Source: a virus. Taken from it: a stretch of 25,598 nt of DNA. Made by a program: the position numbers and the translations under genes. The stretch is taken from positions 1 to 25,598 of the IMG/VR virus record IMGVR_UViG_3300011114_000228; one strand, 5' to 3'. Positions 7,901 through 16,137 of this stretch are shown here, piece after piece (position 1 is the first letter of the stretch; each line of letters starts with the position of its first letter). The notes under the pieces were generated by a model, which was not told the DNA's origin, made no database searches, and saw nothing but the letters and a program-made list of their open reading frames with translations.

Positions 7901-10452
7901 AAACTAACCCTGTTGCAGAGCGCCCATTTGACTTCATTTCTGAGTTAAACACGCTTTTAGCAAATCAAGCAAATGAACGCCCTGCTATTCGACAGTTACA
8001 TGCTTTGGCACGAATGGTAGAAGAAAGATTAAACGACTTTGGTATTCAGAATGAGGCGTTTGACCCTAACGCTTGGGAAGCTGAGCCTGAACAGCGTATG
8101 CCTGTTGCGCAACAACCTGCGCCTGATCCAGCCATGGCTGCGTTTATGGAAGACCAATTACAAAATGCACTAAGCACATTAGAAGCAGACGACCCTGAAG
8201 TTAGGCAATTGTTAACAGAAACTTTTAATAGACTATATTGGGGCGCAGCAGAAGATGCTAACCCTTATTTACGCCCTCGTGAATTTATAGATGCTTTGCA
8301 TGCGCATTGGAGAGATGATATTGTTGAGATGCCTGATGTTACTCGTGCAATATTTGCACTTAGACAAAACGTTGAAGACAGATTAGCACAACAACCCCCT
8401 GCAGCGCCTGCACAAATTGAGTATGACTTTATTGTAGACAACATTATAGATAATGAAAGGCCTCGCACTCAAGTTCGTGACGCGTATGAAGGGGCCATGG
8501 GCAACTTAGTTAATTTATATGGGGATGACCCACAAGCATTACTTGGCAACTTACGCGATTACGTTGAAGAAGTTGCGCCCCTACAAGACGATGTTATAGA
8601 CAGGGACACGCTTAGAGCATACGGGCTACGCACAAACGCACAAGCACAACAACTTGCAGATTTGTTTATTGCAACTGCTACACGCATAGAGCGTGAAATG
8701 GGTAGACAACGTGAAGCTTTCCCAGGTCAGTTAATACCTGCTGAAGAGCAAGTACCTGACGAAGTACGCGCTGACATGCTAGACCAAGAGATTGAAGGCA
8801 TGGCTGAAGACATTATGGATGCGCTTGATGATCAGTATGACTTTAATAACGTTGAACCTGCTACAGTTCGCTCCCTTATACAAAGTTTAGAAGAAGGTAA
8901 CATTGAAGATGTTTTAGGTATGGCAACACCGGACTTTGAAATTGATGGCGAAATACCGCCTGCTTTAGTACGATCATTAGTCGCAAGATTGCGCAATACT
9001 CTTCAAGGAATAGAAGATAATGCTGCTATAATGAACGAAGACGAAGGCGATCGCCCTTACGCAACGCCTAATGAAGCGTTTGTAACTTTTGTTAATGCTA
9101 ATGACCAGTTTGAAGGGCCTGATGGCTACGAAACATTGCAAACGCTTTTACAGTTTATACAACGCCCAAATTTACGTGAAAATCTTCATCTACAAAACTT
9201 TACGCCTGAGCAAATTCAAGAGCTTGACGAGTTGTTGCGTAACTACGCCCGTCAACTAAATAGACCGCCGGGTCGTAAAGATGGCGGCGTAGTTCGTATG
9301 GCTGAAGGTGGTGGCGTAAGTAGTCTACACCCTTTAGTTCAAGCAGCTGTTGCAAGAGGGGACATCCCCGCTAACCAAGCGCGATATTACCATGATATGT
9401 ACACGACAAAAGGTAGCACACAGGATGAGTCAGCAATTAGAGGCATGTCAGAAAAAGAATACAACTACTATTCCAAGTTGCTCAAAGATAAGCAATTGCA
9501 AAAGAACTTTTACGGTGGGGAAATACCTGAGCGTCGCCCACCGCCTCCTTCAAGCCCGGCAAATCTAGACTTAAGCCGCGAGCAACTAAGAGCGCTTTCC
9601 TATAAAGAGTTTGGCGCACCACGCTCGCCATTTAAGTTAGGCGCCAGCGATAATGCTAATGTGTACCCAGGCGCAAGCGATGCTAAGTACTATGATGAGC
9701 TAAAACAAGCAGCAGCCAAAGATCCAAGCTACCAGCCTTACCAAGATGAGCTTACAAAACTCTTACAACAAAACCCAAATCTGCTACAACTTGAAAAAGC
9801 TTTTGCTAAAGGTGGCGTAGTTCGTATGGCTGAAGGTGGAATAGTTGATGACTTTATCAAAGGCTTCCCTATGGGGTCTAGGTTTGTGCCAAAGCAAGTA
9901 GCAACGCCGCTTCCTCCACCTCCCGTTGCTAAGCCTACAATTGATAATTTTGAGCATGCTTTAGACTTTGTACTGCCTAGAGAAGGCGGGTACAATAAAG
10001 TGAAGGGTGATCGTGGCGGAGCTACAAATTACGGAATTACGCATAACGTGTATTCTACCTTCCGTGGGCAGCCTGTTACAGAAGATGCAATTCGCGATAT
10101 GCCTATCGAGCATGCTAGAGAAATCTATAAGAAAAACTATTGGGATGCCATTGGAGCCGATAAGCTGGATACAAAATCTGCAGTTGTGGCGTTTGACGCT
10201 GCAGTCAATCAAGGCCCATCGTTTGCCAAGTCTCTCATAGCAAAAACAGATGGTGATGTAAAACAGATGTTAGATATCAGAGAACAGCGATATAATGATC
10301 TAGTAAAGAAGAACCCTAGTAAAAAGAAATTCAAAGCTGGGTGGGATAATCGCATGACTGACTTAAGAAACTACGCAATGGAAGATTATCACGCTGATGG
10401 AGGTAAAATATCAATTGATGATATGAAATTAGCGCTCACGAGGAAGAAATAA
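4954..10452 (+). CDS. Giant (1832-residue) virion-associated protein with C-terminal GH108 lysozyme-like domain
   Basis: Most of this protein is unrecognised; the C-terminus is a peptidoglycan hydrolase of glycoside hydrolase family 108. The GH108 hallmark is REGGY with the likely catalytic acid E1677, then GDRGGATNYGIT (about 1685-1696). The hydrolase plus its usual small peptidoglycan-binding tail spans about 1662-1815. The N-terminal part contains a mildly hydrophobic segment around residues 82-101. A charged, coiled-coil-like stretch lies near 870-930, and the middle is long, acidic and helical. The peptide GGVVRMAEGG occurs twice (about 1444-1453 and 1620-1629), bracketing a ~165-residue block. 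It starts at a TAATG junction and is followed by another to the portal. The likely role is an internal or ejection protein that locally opens the cell wall at infection. It could instead be a polyvalent protein processed into pieces. A pure endolysin is unlikely at this size. Confidence 0.85.
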   Translation: MALVYDQLGNVIGDDGTPDIPTRPDVDAMKFELAKKSIQPQMSISEMGSNFLGNLKDYEQRLGLTNLKKLVSQIPAVKAVQPIAEVPISLASSVPAAFAYGYVPPGSPRKAYDEAQARSAALQYQSDNPYTNQMLEDASEAFKGLPPYIGTMGAARLRPSDVQVLGKQAIETGREISSIPADFRMAQQGLKRMTDEGKPTYGASIQQMADELGDYAQRQRERGKPTVSILGAQNLMPETKLNAVRNVNEGQLLRPVDTESRTLANATEGDTTRSMPGIAKVLSKLETVNLDNPTAIIEAYSGILAPAVMGAYNDYVRKKVSEMYPYIDDVTGAYRAYNMGISPERQAQNRVKWLDEFTQTPEAQALAASENSQLPTLAEFTDRVKAAESFKAGPFTQQIAKYAGTAEDPLLQAARQGVTVYSPNNLLTESVMGDANVAAKARASAVSPQYPQGREPSGEYAKELADSNAEIVKLKAKVDEITQRRMATAPDSEANRVTTNLRNDAITALEREQENNQNIRVARAYEIASDLSVKKSAASNFASTIDPRYRQFFPQLQDTRTPSNAPMFDIDRVRFELTGLPVLGQQYINAIMRGEIPPNQVNNMSLAKFLKKSVEPRIAQEKADRRNSTVRLETLDNALPNTVNTIPNDLRFGNVGVIEVTKDMPRIERLRNFSLATEFLDVCTGEDGSGGNAKLHFLTGKPRRYTPILDYITGETFQGSTGVERRNYSSNVQSGDEISDIHDLNTGHVVAQIEFNKIGSTTASTPRYNINYVSGYHNEAIKPEYQAAIKDYLNSRAFEIISAGPHLTDNISLYDAKRRSDITAALDKIGKPRDAIPNSVIQSELPRFFTKEDIKALIPTQVAAISYQGDLESLRLQKNELQDRINNGYYADADEIDTAQQQVDEFNREIERVERQIAEQGEQRPRRLPDIFAPNITPQIGQVLRDLVESERNILVSNIVLDNPTNTGFARDFFRDLLTEVLETNPVAERPFDFISELNTLLANQANERPAIRQLHALARMVEERLNDFGIQNEAFDPNAWEAEPEQRMPVAQQPAPDPAMAAFMEDQLQNALSTLEADDPEVRQLLTETFNRLYWGAAEDANPYLRPREFIDALHAHWRDDIVEMPDVTRAIFALRQNVEDRLAQQPPAAPAQIEYDFIVDNIIDNERPRTQVRDAYEGAMGNLVNLYGDDPQALLGNLRDYVEEVAPLQDDVIDRDTLRAYGLRTNAQAQQLADLFIATATRIEREMGRQREAFPGQLIPAEEQVPDEVRADMLDQEIEGMAEDIMDALDDQYDFNNVEPATVRSLIQSLEEGNIEDVLGMATPDFEIDGEIPPALVRSLVARLRNTLQGIEDNAAIMNEDEGDRPYATPNEAFVTFVNANDQFEGPDGYETLQTLLQFIQRPNLRENLHLQNFTPEQIQELDELLRNYARQLNRPPGRKDGGVVRMAEGGGVSSLHPLVQAAVARGDIPANQARYYHDMYTTKGSTQDESAIRGMSEKEYNYYSKLLKDKQLQKNFYGGEIPERRPPPPSSPANLDLSREQLRALSYKEFGAPRSPFKLGASDNANVYPGASDAKYYDELKQAAAKDPSYQPYQDELTKLLQQNPNLLQLEKAFAKGGVVRMAEGGIVDDFIKGFPMGSRFVPKQVATPLPPPPVAKPTIDNFEHALDFVLPREGGYNKVKGDRGGATNYGITHNVYSTFRGQPVTEDAIRDMPIEHAREIYKKNYWDAIGADKLDTKSAVVAFDAAVNQGPSFAKSLIAKTDGDVKQMLDIREQRYNDLVKKNPSKKKFKAGWDNRMTDLRNYAMEDYHADGGKISIDDMKLALTRKK
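9286..9839 (+). repeat. Pair of 26-bp exact direct repeats encoding GGVVRMAEGG
   Basis: The same 26 bases occur at 9286-9311 and 9814-9839 in the same frame of the giant gene. Identity at the DNA level, including third positions, points to a recent duplication, gene conversion or recombination rather than convergence. The block between them would be deleted by recombination across the repeats without loss of frame (528 bp apart, a multiple of three). Confidence 0.9.
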
Positions 10453-13055
10453 TGCCTGAAATGCCAATACCGCAAGACTATAACCGCTTTATTAATGGCG
10501 ACGATAACAATGGCTTGCTTGATGATAACATGGACGATGAGTCTATTAATGCAATACTAAGTCAAGATGAATCAGATGTAGAAGAACTACCTGACGGGTC
10601 AGCAATTGTTAAGCTTGAAGATCTTAAAGGTCCAGATGACAATCCGGACTTTTATCAAAACTTAGCTGATTCTATCGATAGCTATGAACTTAGCTCAGTT
10701 GCGCTAAAGTATCTTGATCTGATTGAGAAAGATAAAGAAGCTCGAGAAGATCGTGATAAGCAATATGAAGAAGGTATTCGTAGAACAGGCTTAGGGCATG
10801 ACGCTCCCGGTGGAGCTCAGTTTATGGGTGCTTCTAAAGTAGTCCACCCAATTATGGCTGAGTCCTGTGTAGACTTTGCAGCTCGTGCAATTAAAGAGCT
10901 ATTCCCTGCTGACGGACCTGTTAAGACTAAGATCATTGGCGAGGTAACTGAAGAGAAAACTGCCAGAGCTGAGCGTAAACGCGACTACATGAACTGGCAG
11001 CTAACTGAGCAGATTGAAGAGTATCGTGATGAGCAAGAGCAAATGCTCACACAATTACCACTTGGCGGCTCACAGTACATGAAGATGTGGTGGGATGAAC
11101 AGAAACGTCGCCCATGCGCAGAGTTTGTGCCTATTGATAATATCTATCTTCCATTCGCGGCTGTTAACTTCTACACTGCAATGCGAGTTACTGAGGTACA
11201 AGATATTACACAAGAGCAATTTGAGCTTCGTGTGTCAAGTGGCTTGTACATCGACTTAGGTATTTACCGTTCGTCTGAAGAGCCTAAAGAAAGTAAAGCA
11301 CAAAAAGCTAATGACAAGGTAGAAGGTAGAAAAGATAGTGGCGAGAACATTGACGGCATCCGTCGTGTGTTCCATATTCAAACATGGCTTGAGCTAGAAG
11401 AAGACAATATCACTAAAGGCGAGCGTGCGCCGTATATCCTCATGATTGATGAGAATGAAAGCGCTGTTGTAGGTTTATATAGGAACTGGGAAGATGGTGA
11501 TGAGACGTATACAAAGCTGGATTGGATCATCGAGTTTAAATTCATTCCTTGGCGCGGTGCATATGCTATTGGTCTGCCTCATCTTATTGGCGGTCTCAGT
11601 GCTGCTCTCACTGGTTCACTTAGGGCTTTACTCGATTCAGCGCATATCAACAACGCGCCTACGATGCTTAAGCTCAAAGGGGCTAAGATTTCTGGACAAA
11701 GTACGGTTATTGAGCCTACGCAAGTTGCTGAAATAGAAGGCGCACCTGGTGTAGATGATGTACGTAAGATTGCAATGCCTGTGCCATTTAATCCGCCAAG
11801 CCAAGTATTATTTGAGTTAATGGGCTGGTTGACTGACCAAGCTAAAGGCGTTGTTACTACTTCTGAAGAGAAGATTGCTGATGTAACAAGTAATTCCCCT
11901 GTAGGCACTACGCAAGCTCTGATTGAACAAGGCGCTGCAGTCTTTAGTTCCATTCATTCTCGACTCCATGATTCACAGCGACGTGTTTTCAAGGTTCTAG
12001 GAAGGTTGAATCGCTGGTATTTAGATGACCAACGTAAAACAGAAGTTGTAGAAGATCTACAAGTTACGCCCGAAGACTTTATTACTAACTCTGATATTAT
12101 TCCAGTATCTGATCCACATATCTTTGCTGAGTCGCAACGCTACGCGCAGATTCAAACACTTGCATCGCGAGCTGAAAAGAATCCTGATTTGTATAACCGC
12201 CTTGCGGTTGAGAAACGAATCTTAAAGCAGATTAAGTTACCTGATATTAATGAAGTATTACCGGACCCACAAGATGTGAAAGACATGAACCCAGCTCTTG
12301 AGAATGTGTCGATGACACTTGGCAAACCAGTTGGCGCGTTCCCTGCGCAAGATCATTTGGCTCACTTTATTAGCCATATACAATTTGCGCAAGATCCGAT
12401 CTTTGGTGGCAACCCTATCATAGCACCGGCGTTTATACCAGCATGTTTAGAGCATTTAAAGCAGCACTTAACTTTATGGTACTTAGGCCAAGCTGATCGC
12501 TACACTAGTGAAGCACTAGGTAAGCCTTACAACATTCTAAAAATACAACCTACAATGCGCGAAGCTCAGAAGTTGCTAGCGGTATCATTGCAGCACGTGC
12601 ATATGGATAGTAAAGAAGTATTAAGTGAAGTTGGTAAGACTATTGCGCAGATGCTTGACATGATGAAGAAAATGCAGCAAGATCATCAGCAAGTCGATCC
12701 AAGTATTAAGATGCAAATTGATGCATTGACACAGACACAAATGGCGGAGACACAACGTAAGGCTGCTAAAGATCAAGCTGACACGCAATATAAGATGCAG
12801 GATATGCAAATTATGAATCAAGAGAAACAAGATAAGATTGTTTCAGATCAGCAAATTAAAGCAGCAGAAATTACACATGATATTAACACCATGACTTTAG
12901 AGAGACAGTTTGCAGCAGAAGAGCAACAAGCGCAACATGAGCGTCAGATGCAAATGCAGATGCAACAACAGCAAGCAGCACAGCAACAAGCACAGGCGGC
13001 GCAACAACCGCCTCAGCAACCACCACAACCACCACAAGGAGCAGGAAATGTCTGA
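10452..13055 (+). CDS. Portal protein (P22-like, podovirus type)
   Basis: Forms the dodecameric ring at one capsid vertex through which DNA enters and leaves. The 867-residue length, acidic N-terminus and conserved core fit the large P22-like portal group. Core signatures include LPLGGSQYMKMWWDE, IDNIYLPFAAVNFYTA and the stretch around DQAKGVVTTSEEKIADV. P22's own portal is about 725 residues, so this one is somewhat longer. The C-terminal ~150 residues are helical and rich in Gln and Met, ending in a Gln/Pro-only tail (about 830-867), which may correspond to the barrel region inside the capsid. The start is at a TAATG overlap with the giant gene, with a strong GAGGAAG site just upstream. The 3' end overlaps the next gene by 8 nt. 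Confidence 0.9.
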   Translation: MPEMPIPQDYNRFINGDDNNGLLDDNMDDESINAILSQDESDVEELPDGSAIVKLEDLKGPDDNPDFYQNLADSIDSYELSSVALKYLDLIEKDKEAREDRDKQYEEGIRRTGLGHDAPGGAQFMGASKVVHPIMAESCVDFAARAIKELFPADGPVKTKIIGEVTEEKTARAERKRDYMNWQLTEQIEEYRDEQEQMLTQLPLGGSQYMKMWWDEQKRRPCAEFVPIDNIYLPFAAVNFYTAMRVTEVQDITQEQFELRVSSGLYIDLGIYRSSEEPKESKAQKANDKVEGRKDSGENIDGIRRVFHIQTWLELEEDNITKGERAPYILMIDENESAVVGLYRNWEDGDETYTKLDWIIEFKFIPWRGAYAIGLPHLIGGLSAALTGSLRALLDSAHINNAPTMLKLKGAKISGQSTVIEPTQVAEIEGAPGVDDVRKIAMPVPFNPPSQVLFELMGWLTDQAKGVVTTSEEKIADVTSNSPVGTTQALIEQGAAVFSSIHSRLHDSQRRVFKVLGRLNRWYLDDQRKTEVVEDLQVTPEDFITNSDIIPVSDPHIFAESQRYAQIQTLASRAEKNPDLYNRLAVEKRILKQIKLPDINEVLPDPQDVKDMNPALENVSMTLGKPVGAFPAQDHLAHFISHIQFAQDPIFGGNPIIAPAFIPACLEHLKQHLTLWYLGQADRYTSEALGKPYNILKIQPTMREAQKLLAVSLQHVHMDSKEVLSEVGKTIAQMLDMMKKMQQDHQQVDPSIKMQIDALTQTQMAETQRKAAKDQADTQYKMQDMQIMNQEKQDKIVSDQQIKAAEITHDINTMTLERQFAAEEQQAQHERQMQMQMQQQQAAQQQAQAAQQPPQQPPQPPQGAGNV

Positions 13056-13389
13056 AGCAATTAGTGCCCACAAAAAAATGGCAATGGGAATGACAGAGGG
13101 CAATGTCATGAAAAAAGGCGGTAAAGTAGCTAAGTACGCAAAAGGCGGCTCAGTTAAAAAGCCGGCTGACGTAATGTGGAACGAGCCTAAGGGCGCGGAA
13201 CGCAATAAGATTGGTGCAGTACCAGAGTCAAAAGCTCAAACGCTGATTAACAACAGCAGTCAAAAGCTGCCGTTTGTTAAGCCAACTGGCAAAATTGCCA
13301 CGTTGAAGAAAGGTGGTATGGCTGCAAAGAAACCCGGTCTAATGATTGTTGTATCTATGGGTAAGAAACCTGCAGCTAGAGGGCGTTAA
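13048..13389 (+). CDS. Small basic K/G-rich protein, unknown function
   Basis: The 113-residue product is unrecognised. The start at ATG 13048 is supported by AAGGAG (13036-13041) six bases upstream and by an 8-nt overlap with the portal gene; a longer in-frame reading back to 12910 would run through the portal's Gln-rich tail and is rejected. The protein is strongly basic and repeats a K-K-G-G pattern (MKKGGKVAKYAKGGSVKK, later KKGGMAAKK). The same pattern recurs in the products at 18102 and 19015 and in the giant protein. A DNA-associated or capsid-associated role is conceivable but rests only on charge and context. Confidence 0.8.
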   Translation: MSEAISAHKKMAMGMTEGNVMKKGGKVAKYAKGGSVKKPADVMWNEPKGAERNKIGAVPESKAQTLINNSSQKLPFVKPTGKIATLKKGGMAAKKPGLMIVVSMGKKPAARGR

Positions 13390-13574
13390 TGCAAATTAGT
13401 GCTCTCATTACACTGATTAAACACCGTCGGCAAGAAATTGCTGAAGGTTTGGTAAATGGAAATTGTGTTAATTTTGAAACTTACCAGCGTTTAGTTGGTC
13501 AATCACTAGGCTTGGCAGAAGCTTTGCAGATGATTAATAACCTACTTGATGAGGAAAGAAAAGATGTCAAATGA
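13389..13574 (+). CDS. Small helical phage protein, unknown function
   Basis: A 61-residue product starting at a TAATG overlap with the previous gene and ending inside the next one. It reads as two amphipathic helices with an ETYQRLVGQSLGLAEALQMI core, a pattern I associate with short conserved proteins near capsid genes in many podovirus-like phages. No enzymatic motif is present. The tight overlaps on both sides make it a credible gene despite its length. Confidence 0.72.
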   Translation: MQISALITLIKHRRQEIAEGLVNGNCVNFETYQRLVGQSLGLAEALQMINNLLDEERKDVK

Positions 13575-13983
13575 TATCGAACAGACGCTTGAAGAAGCGT
13601 TTCCAGTGTTGGACCCTTTAATGGCGCCGTATGGTGCGAGAGTTCTTGTACAATTAAGAGCTGTTAAAGAAAGAGTGACGAGTGCAGGTATAGTACTGCC
13701 TGAAGAGACAAAGGAAACCGAGAAATGGAACACAATGATTGGTAAAGTCATTGCCATCGGGCCTTTAGCTTTTAGAAAAAGAGATACTATGGAAGCTTGG
13801 CCTGAAGGGGCATGGGCATCTGTAGGTGATTTTGTACGAGTACCTAAGTGGGGTGGCGATCGATGGGAAATTGACTTTGAAGATAACGGTTTAAAAGGTA
13901 AAGCGCTGTTTACTTTCTTTAATGACCATGAACTCATTGGCAAAGTTACCGGTGATCCTCGCTCAATTAAAGCGTTTATTTAA
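13564..13983 (+). CDS. GroES-like co-chaperonin (phage Cpn10)
   Basis: Probable lid for the host GroEL chaperonin, used to fold phage proteins. The 139-residue product contains a chaperonin-10 fold: GARVLVQLRAV, then the mobile loop with the GroEL-binding tripeptide I43-V44-L45 in AGIVLPEET, then IGKVIAIGP, VGDFVRVPKWGGDRWEI and a final FNDHELIGKV. It is longer than bacterial GroES (about 97 residues), with a 20-residue acidic N-terminal extension and extra residues between IGKVIAIGP and VGDFV. The ATG at 13564 is preferred over upstream TTG 13546 and ATG 13549 because GAGGAAAG (13551-13558) is correctly placed. It lies just before the scaffold and capsid genes, as expected for a capsid-folding helper like T4 gp31. 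Confidence 0.85.
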   Translation: MSNDIEQTLEEAFPVLDPLMAPYGARVLVQLRAVKERVTSAGIVLPEETKETEKWNTMIGKVIAIGPLAFRKRDTMEAWPEGAWASVGDFVRVPKWGGDRWEIDFEDNGLKGKALFTFFNDHELIGKVTGDPRSIKAFI

Positions 13984-14002
13984 GTTTTGAAAGGAAAACT
14001 GT

Positions 14003-15001
14003 ATGAACTCAACTGAAAAGATGGAAATGCAGGTTGACGAAGCCAAAGATGGTGGTGCTATTGTCAATCTACCGCCCGATATACCTACACCTGATGAAAA
14101 TTTAGTGGTAGAAGGCGGTTCTGATGCCCTCGATGATGAGGGGATGGGTAGTAACCCACAACAAAGTGCTCAAAATGACGGTTTGGAGGACGATCCTGAC
14201 CGCGAAGCCATTCGAGCTGCTCGTAGAGAAGAACGAAGGCTAAAAAAGCAGCTTTATCGTGAAAAGACAAAAGAGTCAAGTCACTTAATCAGTGCACTGA
14301 AGAAACAAAATCAAGACTTGGCAGAAAGATTGTCAATTATTGAACGTAAAACTTCAGGCGCAGAGTGGGCTCGTGTCGATAAGGCAATTGAAGACGCAGG
14401 CGTGCAAGTAGAATACGCTAAAATGAAGATGAAGGAGTCTGTTTCACATCAAGATGGCGATGGAGTTACTCGTGCACAGGAAATGTGGTATGAAGCTCAA
14501 CGCAAGCTTGAATCTCTTCAAAATATGAAGCAACAAGCTACCAAGCAGGGCGCTCAGCAAAAGCAGAACATTCAAGTACCTGATCCTAGTGTACAACGCC
14601 TAGCGGCAGATTGGATGGAACGTAATAACTGGTATGACCCGCACGGTAAAAATGAAGAATCTCAGATTGCTCAAGTTATTGACAAAAAGCTAACAGAAGA
14701 AGGTTTCGACCCATCATCTGAAGACTATTGGGAAGAACTTGATGATCGATTGCATAAATATATACCACATCAGCAAAATCGTGGTTATAATAATTCAAGT
14801 GTTAGAAATCAGAAACCGAGGTCTGTTGTGACAAGTTCAGGACGTGAATCGATGGGAACAACTAAATCTAATGAATTTAGATTAAGCCCTGACCGCGTCG
14901 CTGCAATGAAAGAAGCCGGGCTGTGGGATAAGCCCGACCTACGACAAAATGCCATTCGCAAATATGCCGAGTGGGACCGCCAAAACAAGACTAGGAGTTA
15001 A
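14003..15001 (+). CDS. Putative capsid scaffolding protein
   Basis: Likely internal scaffold that guides capsid assembly and then leaves or is digested. The 332-residue product has the usual make-up: an acidic disordered N-terminus (about 1-70), a charged coiled-coil middle (REERRLKKQLYREKTKE, then helices to about residue 190), and a more compact C-terminus that probably binds the capsid shell. It has no enzymatic motif and sits between portal and major capsid genes. A ribosome-binding site AAAGGAAAA lies upstream in a 19-nt gap. It contains one K-D-G-G motif near residue 16. The family is inferred from composition and position, since scaffolds diverge quickly. Confidence 0.72.
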   Translation: MNSTEKMEMQVDEAKDGGAIVNLPPDIPTPDENLVVEGGSDALDDEGMGSNPQQSAQNDGLEDDPDREAIRAARREERRLKKQLYREKTKESSHLISALKKQNQDLAERLSIIERKTSGAEWARVDKAIEDAGVQVEYAKMKMKESVSHQDGDGVTRAQEMWYEAQRKLESLQNMKQQATKQGAQQKQNIQVPDPSVQRLAADWMERNNWYDPHGKNEESQIAQVIDKKLTEEGFDPSSEDYWEELDDRLHKYIPHQQNRGYNNSSVRNQKPRSVVTSSGRESMGTTKSNEFRLSPDRVAAMKEAGLWDKPDLRQNAIRKYAEWDRQNKTRS

Positions 15002-15537
15002 TGATGGACGACAGATTAAAGAAAAACATAAGAGCAGGCCGCGAAAATCGTAGTGCAGACGATTTGTCCAGACGTGCGCCTGAAGAAAAATTCGTATCTT
15101 CCGAGGAACGCCGTAGAGCATTCCGTTCGGAGTGGCTCCAAGAGGCACTTCCGACCCCGCCTGAGATTCCGGGCTTTCACTTATGCTGGTTATCTTCAAC
15201 AAGCCAGTACGACCCCATTCACAAACGTATGCGTCTAGGTTATGTAGCCGTTAAAGCCGATGAAATTCCCGGCTTTGAGCACTTAAAAGTTAAGTCCGGC
15301 GAGCATGAAGGCTTTGTAGCTGTGAATGAGATGCTTCTTTTTAAGCTTCCAATGGACGTTTATCAGGACATAATGGCAGAAATGCACCATTATGCGCCGT
15401 TAGACGAACAAGAGAAGATCTTAGTGCAACAAGAACAACTTCTTGGTGCTAAAGATAGCAACGGCCGTGCTTTAGTGCAGATCGAAGGTGAAGGCATGAA
15501 ATTTGACCAAACTAGAGACGAACCTGTTTTCAGGTAG
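15001..15537 (+). CDS. Conserved-looking phage protein of unknown function in capsid cluster
   Basis: A 178-residue soluble protein that I do not recognise. It starts at a TAATGATG junction, so either of two adjacent ATGs (15001 or 15004) could be used. The first ~45 residues are very basic and charged, followed by a compact part with LPTPPEIPGFHLCWLSS and a helical, acidic C-terminus. There is no membrane segment or signal peptide. Its place between scaffold and the decoration and capsid genes suggests a head-assembly role. Confidence 0.7.
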   Translation: MMDDRLKKNIRAGRENRSADDLSRRAPEEKFVSSEERRRAFRSEWLQEALPTPPEIPGFHLCWLSSTSQYDPIHKRMRLGYVAVKADEIPGFEHLKVKSGEHEGFVAVNEMLLFKLPMDVYQDIMAEMHHYAPLDEQEKILVQQEQLLGAKDSNGRALVQIEGEGMKFDQTRDEPVFR

Positions 15538-15557
15538 TCTAACATAAGGAGTTTTAT

Positions 15558-16124
15558 ATGTCTTCTACAAATGCTCCGTTTGGTTTGCGCCCTTCCTTCC
15601 ACCCATCTGGGTTGGATCGTGCGGTGGCACTCCCTAACGGTATTACTTCGGCTTATGCTTCAAATATTCTTAAAGGTCAACCTGTCGCGTTAAACTCATC
15701 TGGTGCAATTATTATTGCAACTGCAGGCAGTGCTTATCAAGGCGCTTTTGCAGGTGTTGAGTTTACTGACACAACAGGTCGACGCAGAGTATCGAACTAT
15801 TGGCCTGCTTCAACAACAGGTACAGATATTGTTGCTTACTATTACTCTGATCCTAATATCGTTTATGATATTCAGGCTGACGGTTCTTTAGCGCAAACAT
15901 CCATCGGTGACCAAGCCAACTTTACAAATATCGCTGCCGGTTCTACAACGACTGGTTTATCAGCATGCACGATCTCAACTTCTTTAGTCGGATCAAGTGC
16001 TGTTGGTGATATGCGTATTATTGGTTTATATCCGGGTGTTGACAATGCTTGGGGTGACGCTTACACAGTTGTGCAAGTACAAATCTCACGTAGTCAGTAC
16101 GTCGCAACTATTAACGCCATTTAA
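15558..16124 (+). CDS. Putative capsid decoration/structural protein
   Basis: The 188-residue product begins MSSTNAPFGLRP, an N-terminus I associate with phage structural proteins encoded next to the major capsid gene. The rest is rich in Ser, Thr, Gly and Ala with alternating hydrophobic residues, consistent with an all-beta fold. A good AAGGAG site precedes the ATG, and a 13-nt gap with a very strong AAGGAGGGAT site separates it from the capsid gene. A decoration or head-stabilising role fits, though a minor structural role cannot be excluded. Confidence 0.7.
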   Translation: MSSTNAPFGLRPSFHPSGLDRAVALPNGITSAYASNILKGQPVALNSSGAIIIATAGSAYQGAFAGVEFTDTTGRRRVSNYWPASTTGTDIVAYYYSDPNIVYDIQADGSLAQTSIGDQANFTNIAAGSTTTGLSACTISTSLVGSSAVGDMRIIGLYPGVDNAWGDAYTVVQVQISRSQYVATINAI

Positions 16125-16137
16125 GGAGGGATAGACT

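Noticed and set aside
12910-13047. Upstream extension of the K/G-rich protein gene
   Set aside because: The extension reads the portal's Gln-rich coding region in another frame; AAGGAG before ATG 13048 gives a clear start.
12897-13205. Open frame on the - strand opposite the portal 3' end
   Set aside because: It is the reverse complement of the CAA/CAG-rich portal tail and the next gene, giving a Leu-rich artefact; no ribosome-binding site or plausible domain.
14917-14936. CGGGCT/AGCCCG hairpin near the end of the scaffold gene
   Set aside because: It lies inside coding sequence, has only six pairs, and has no U-tract, so it is not a convincing terminator.
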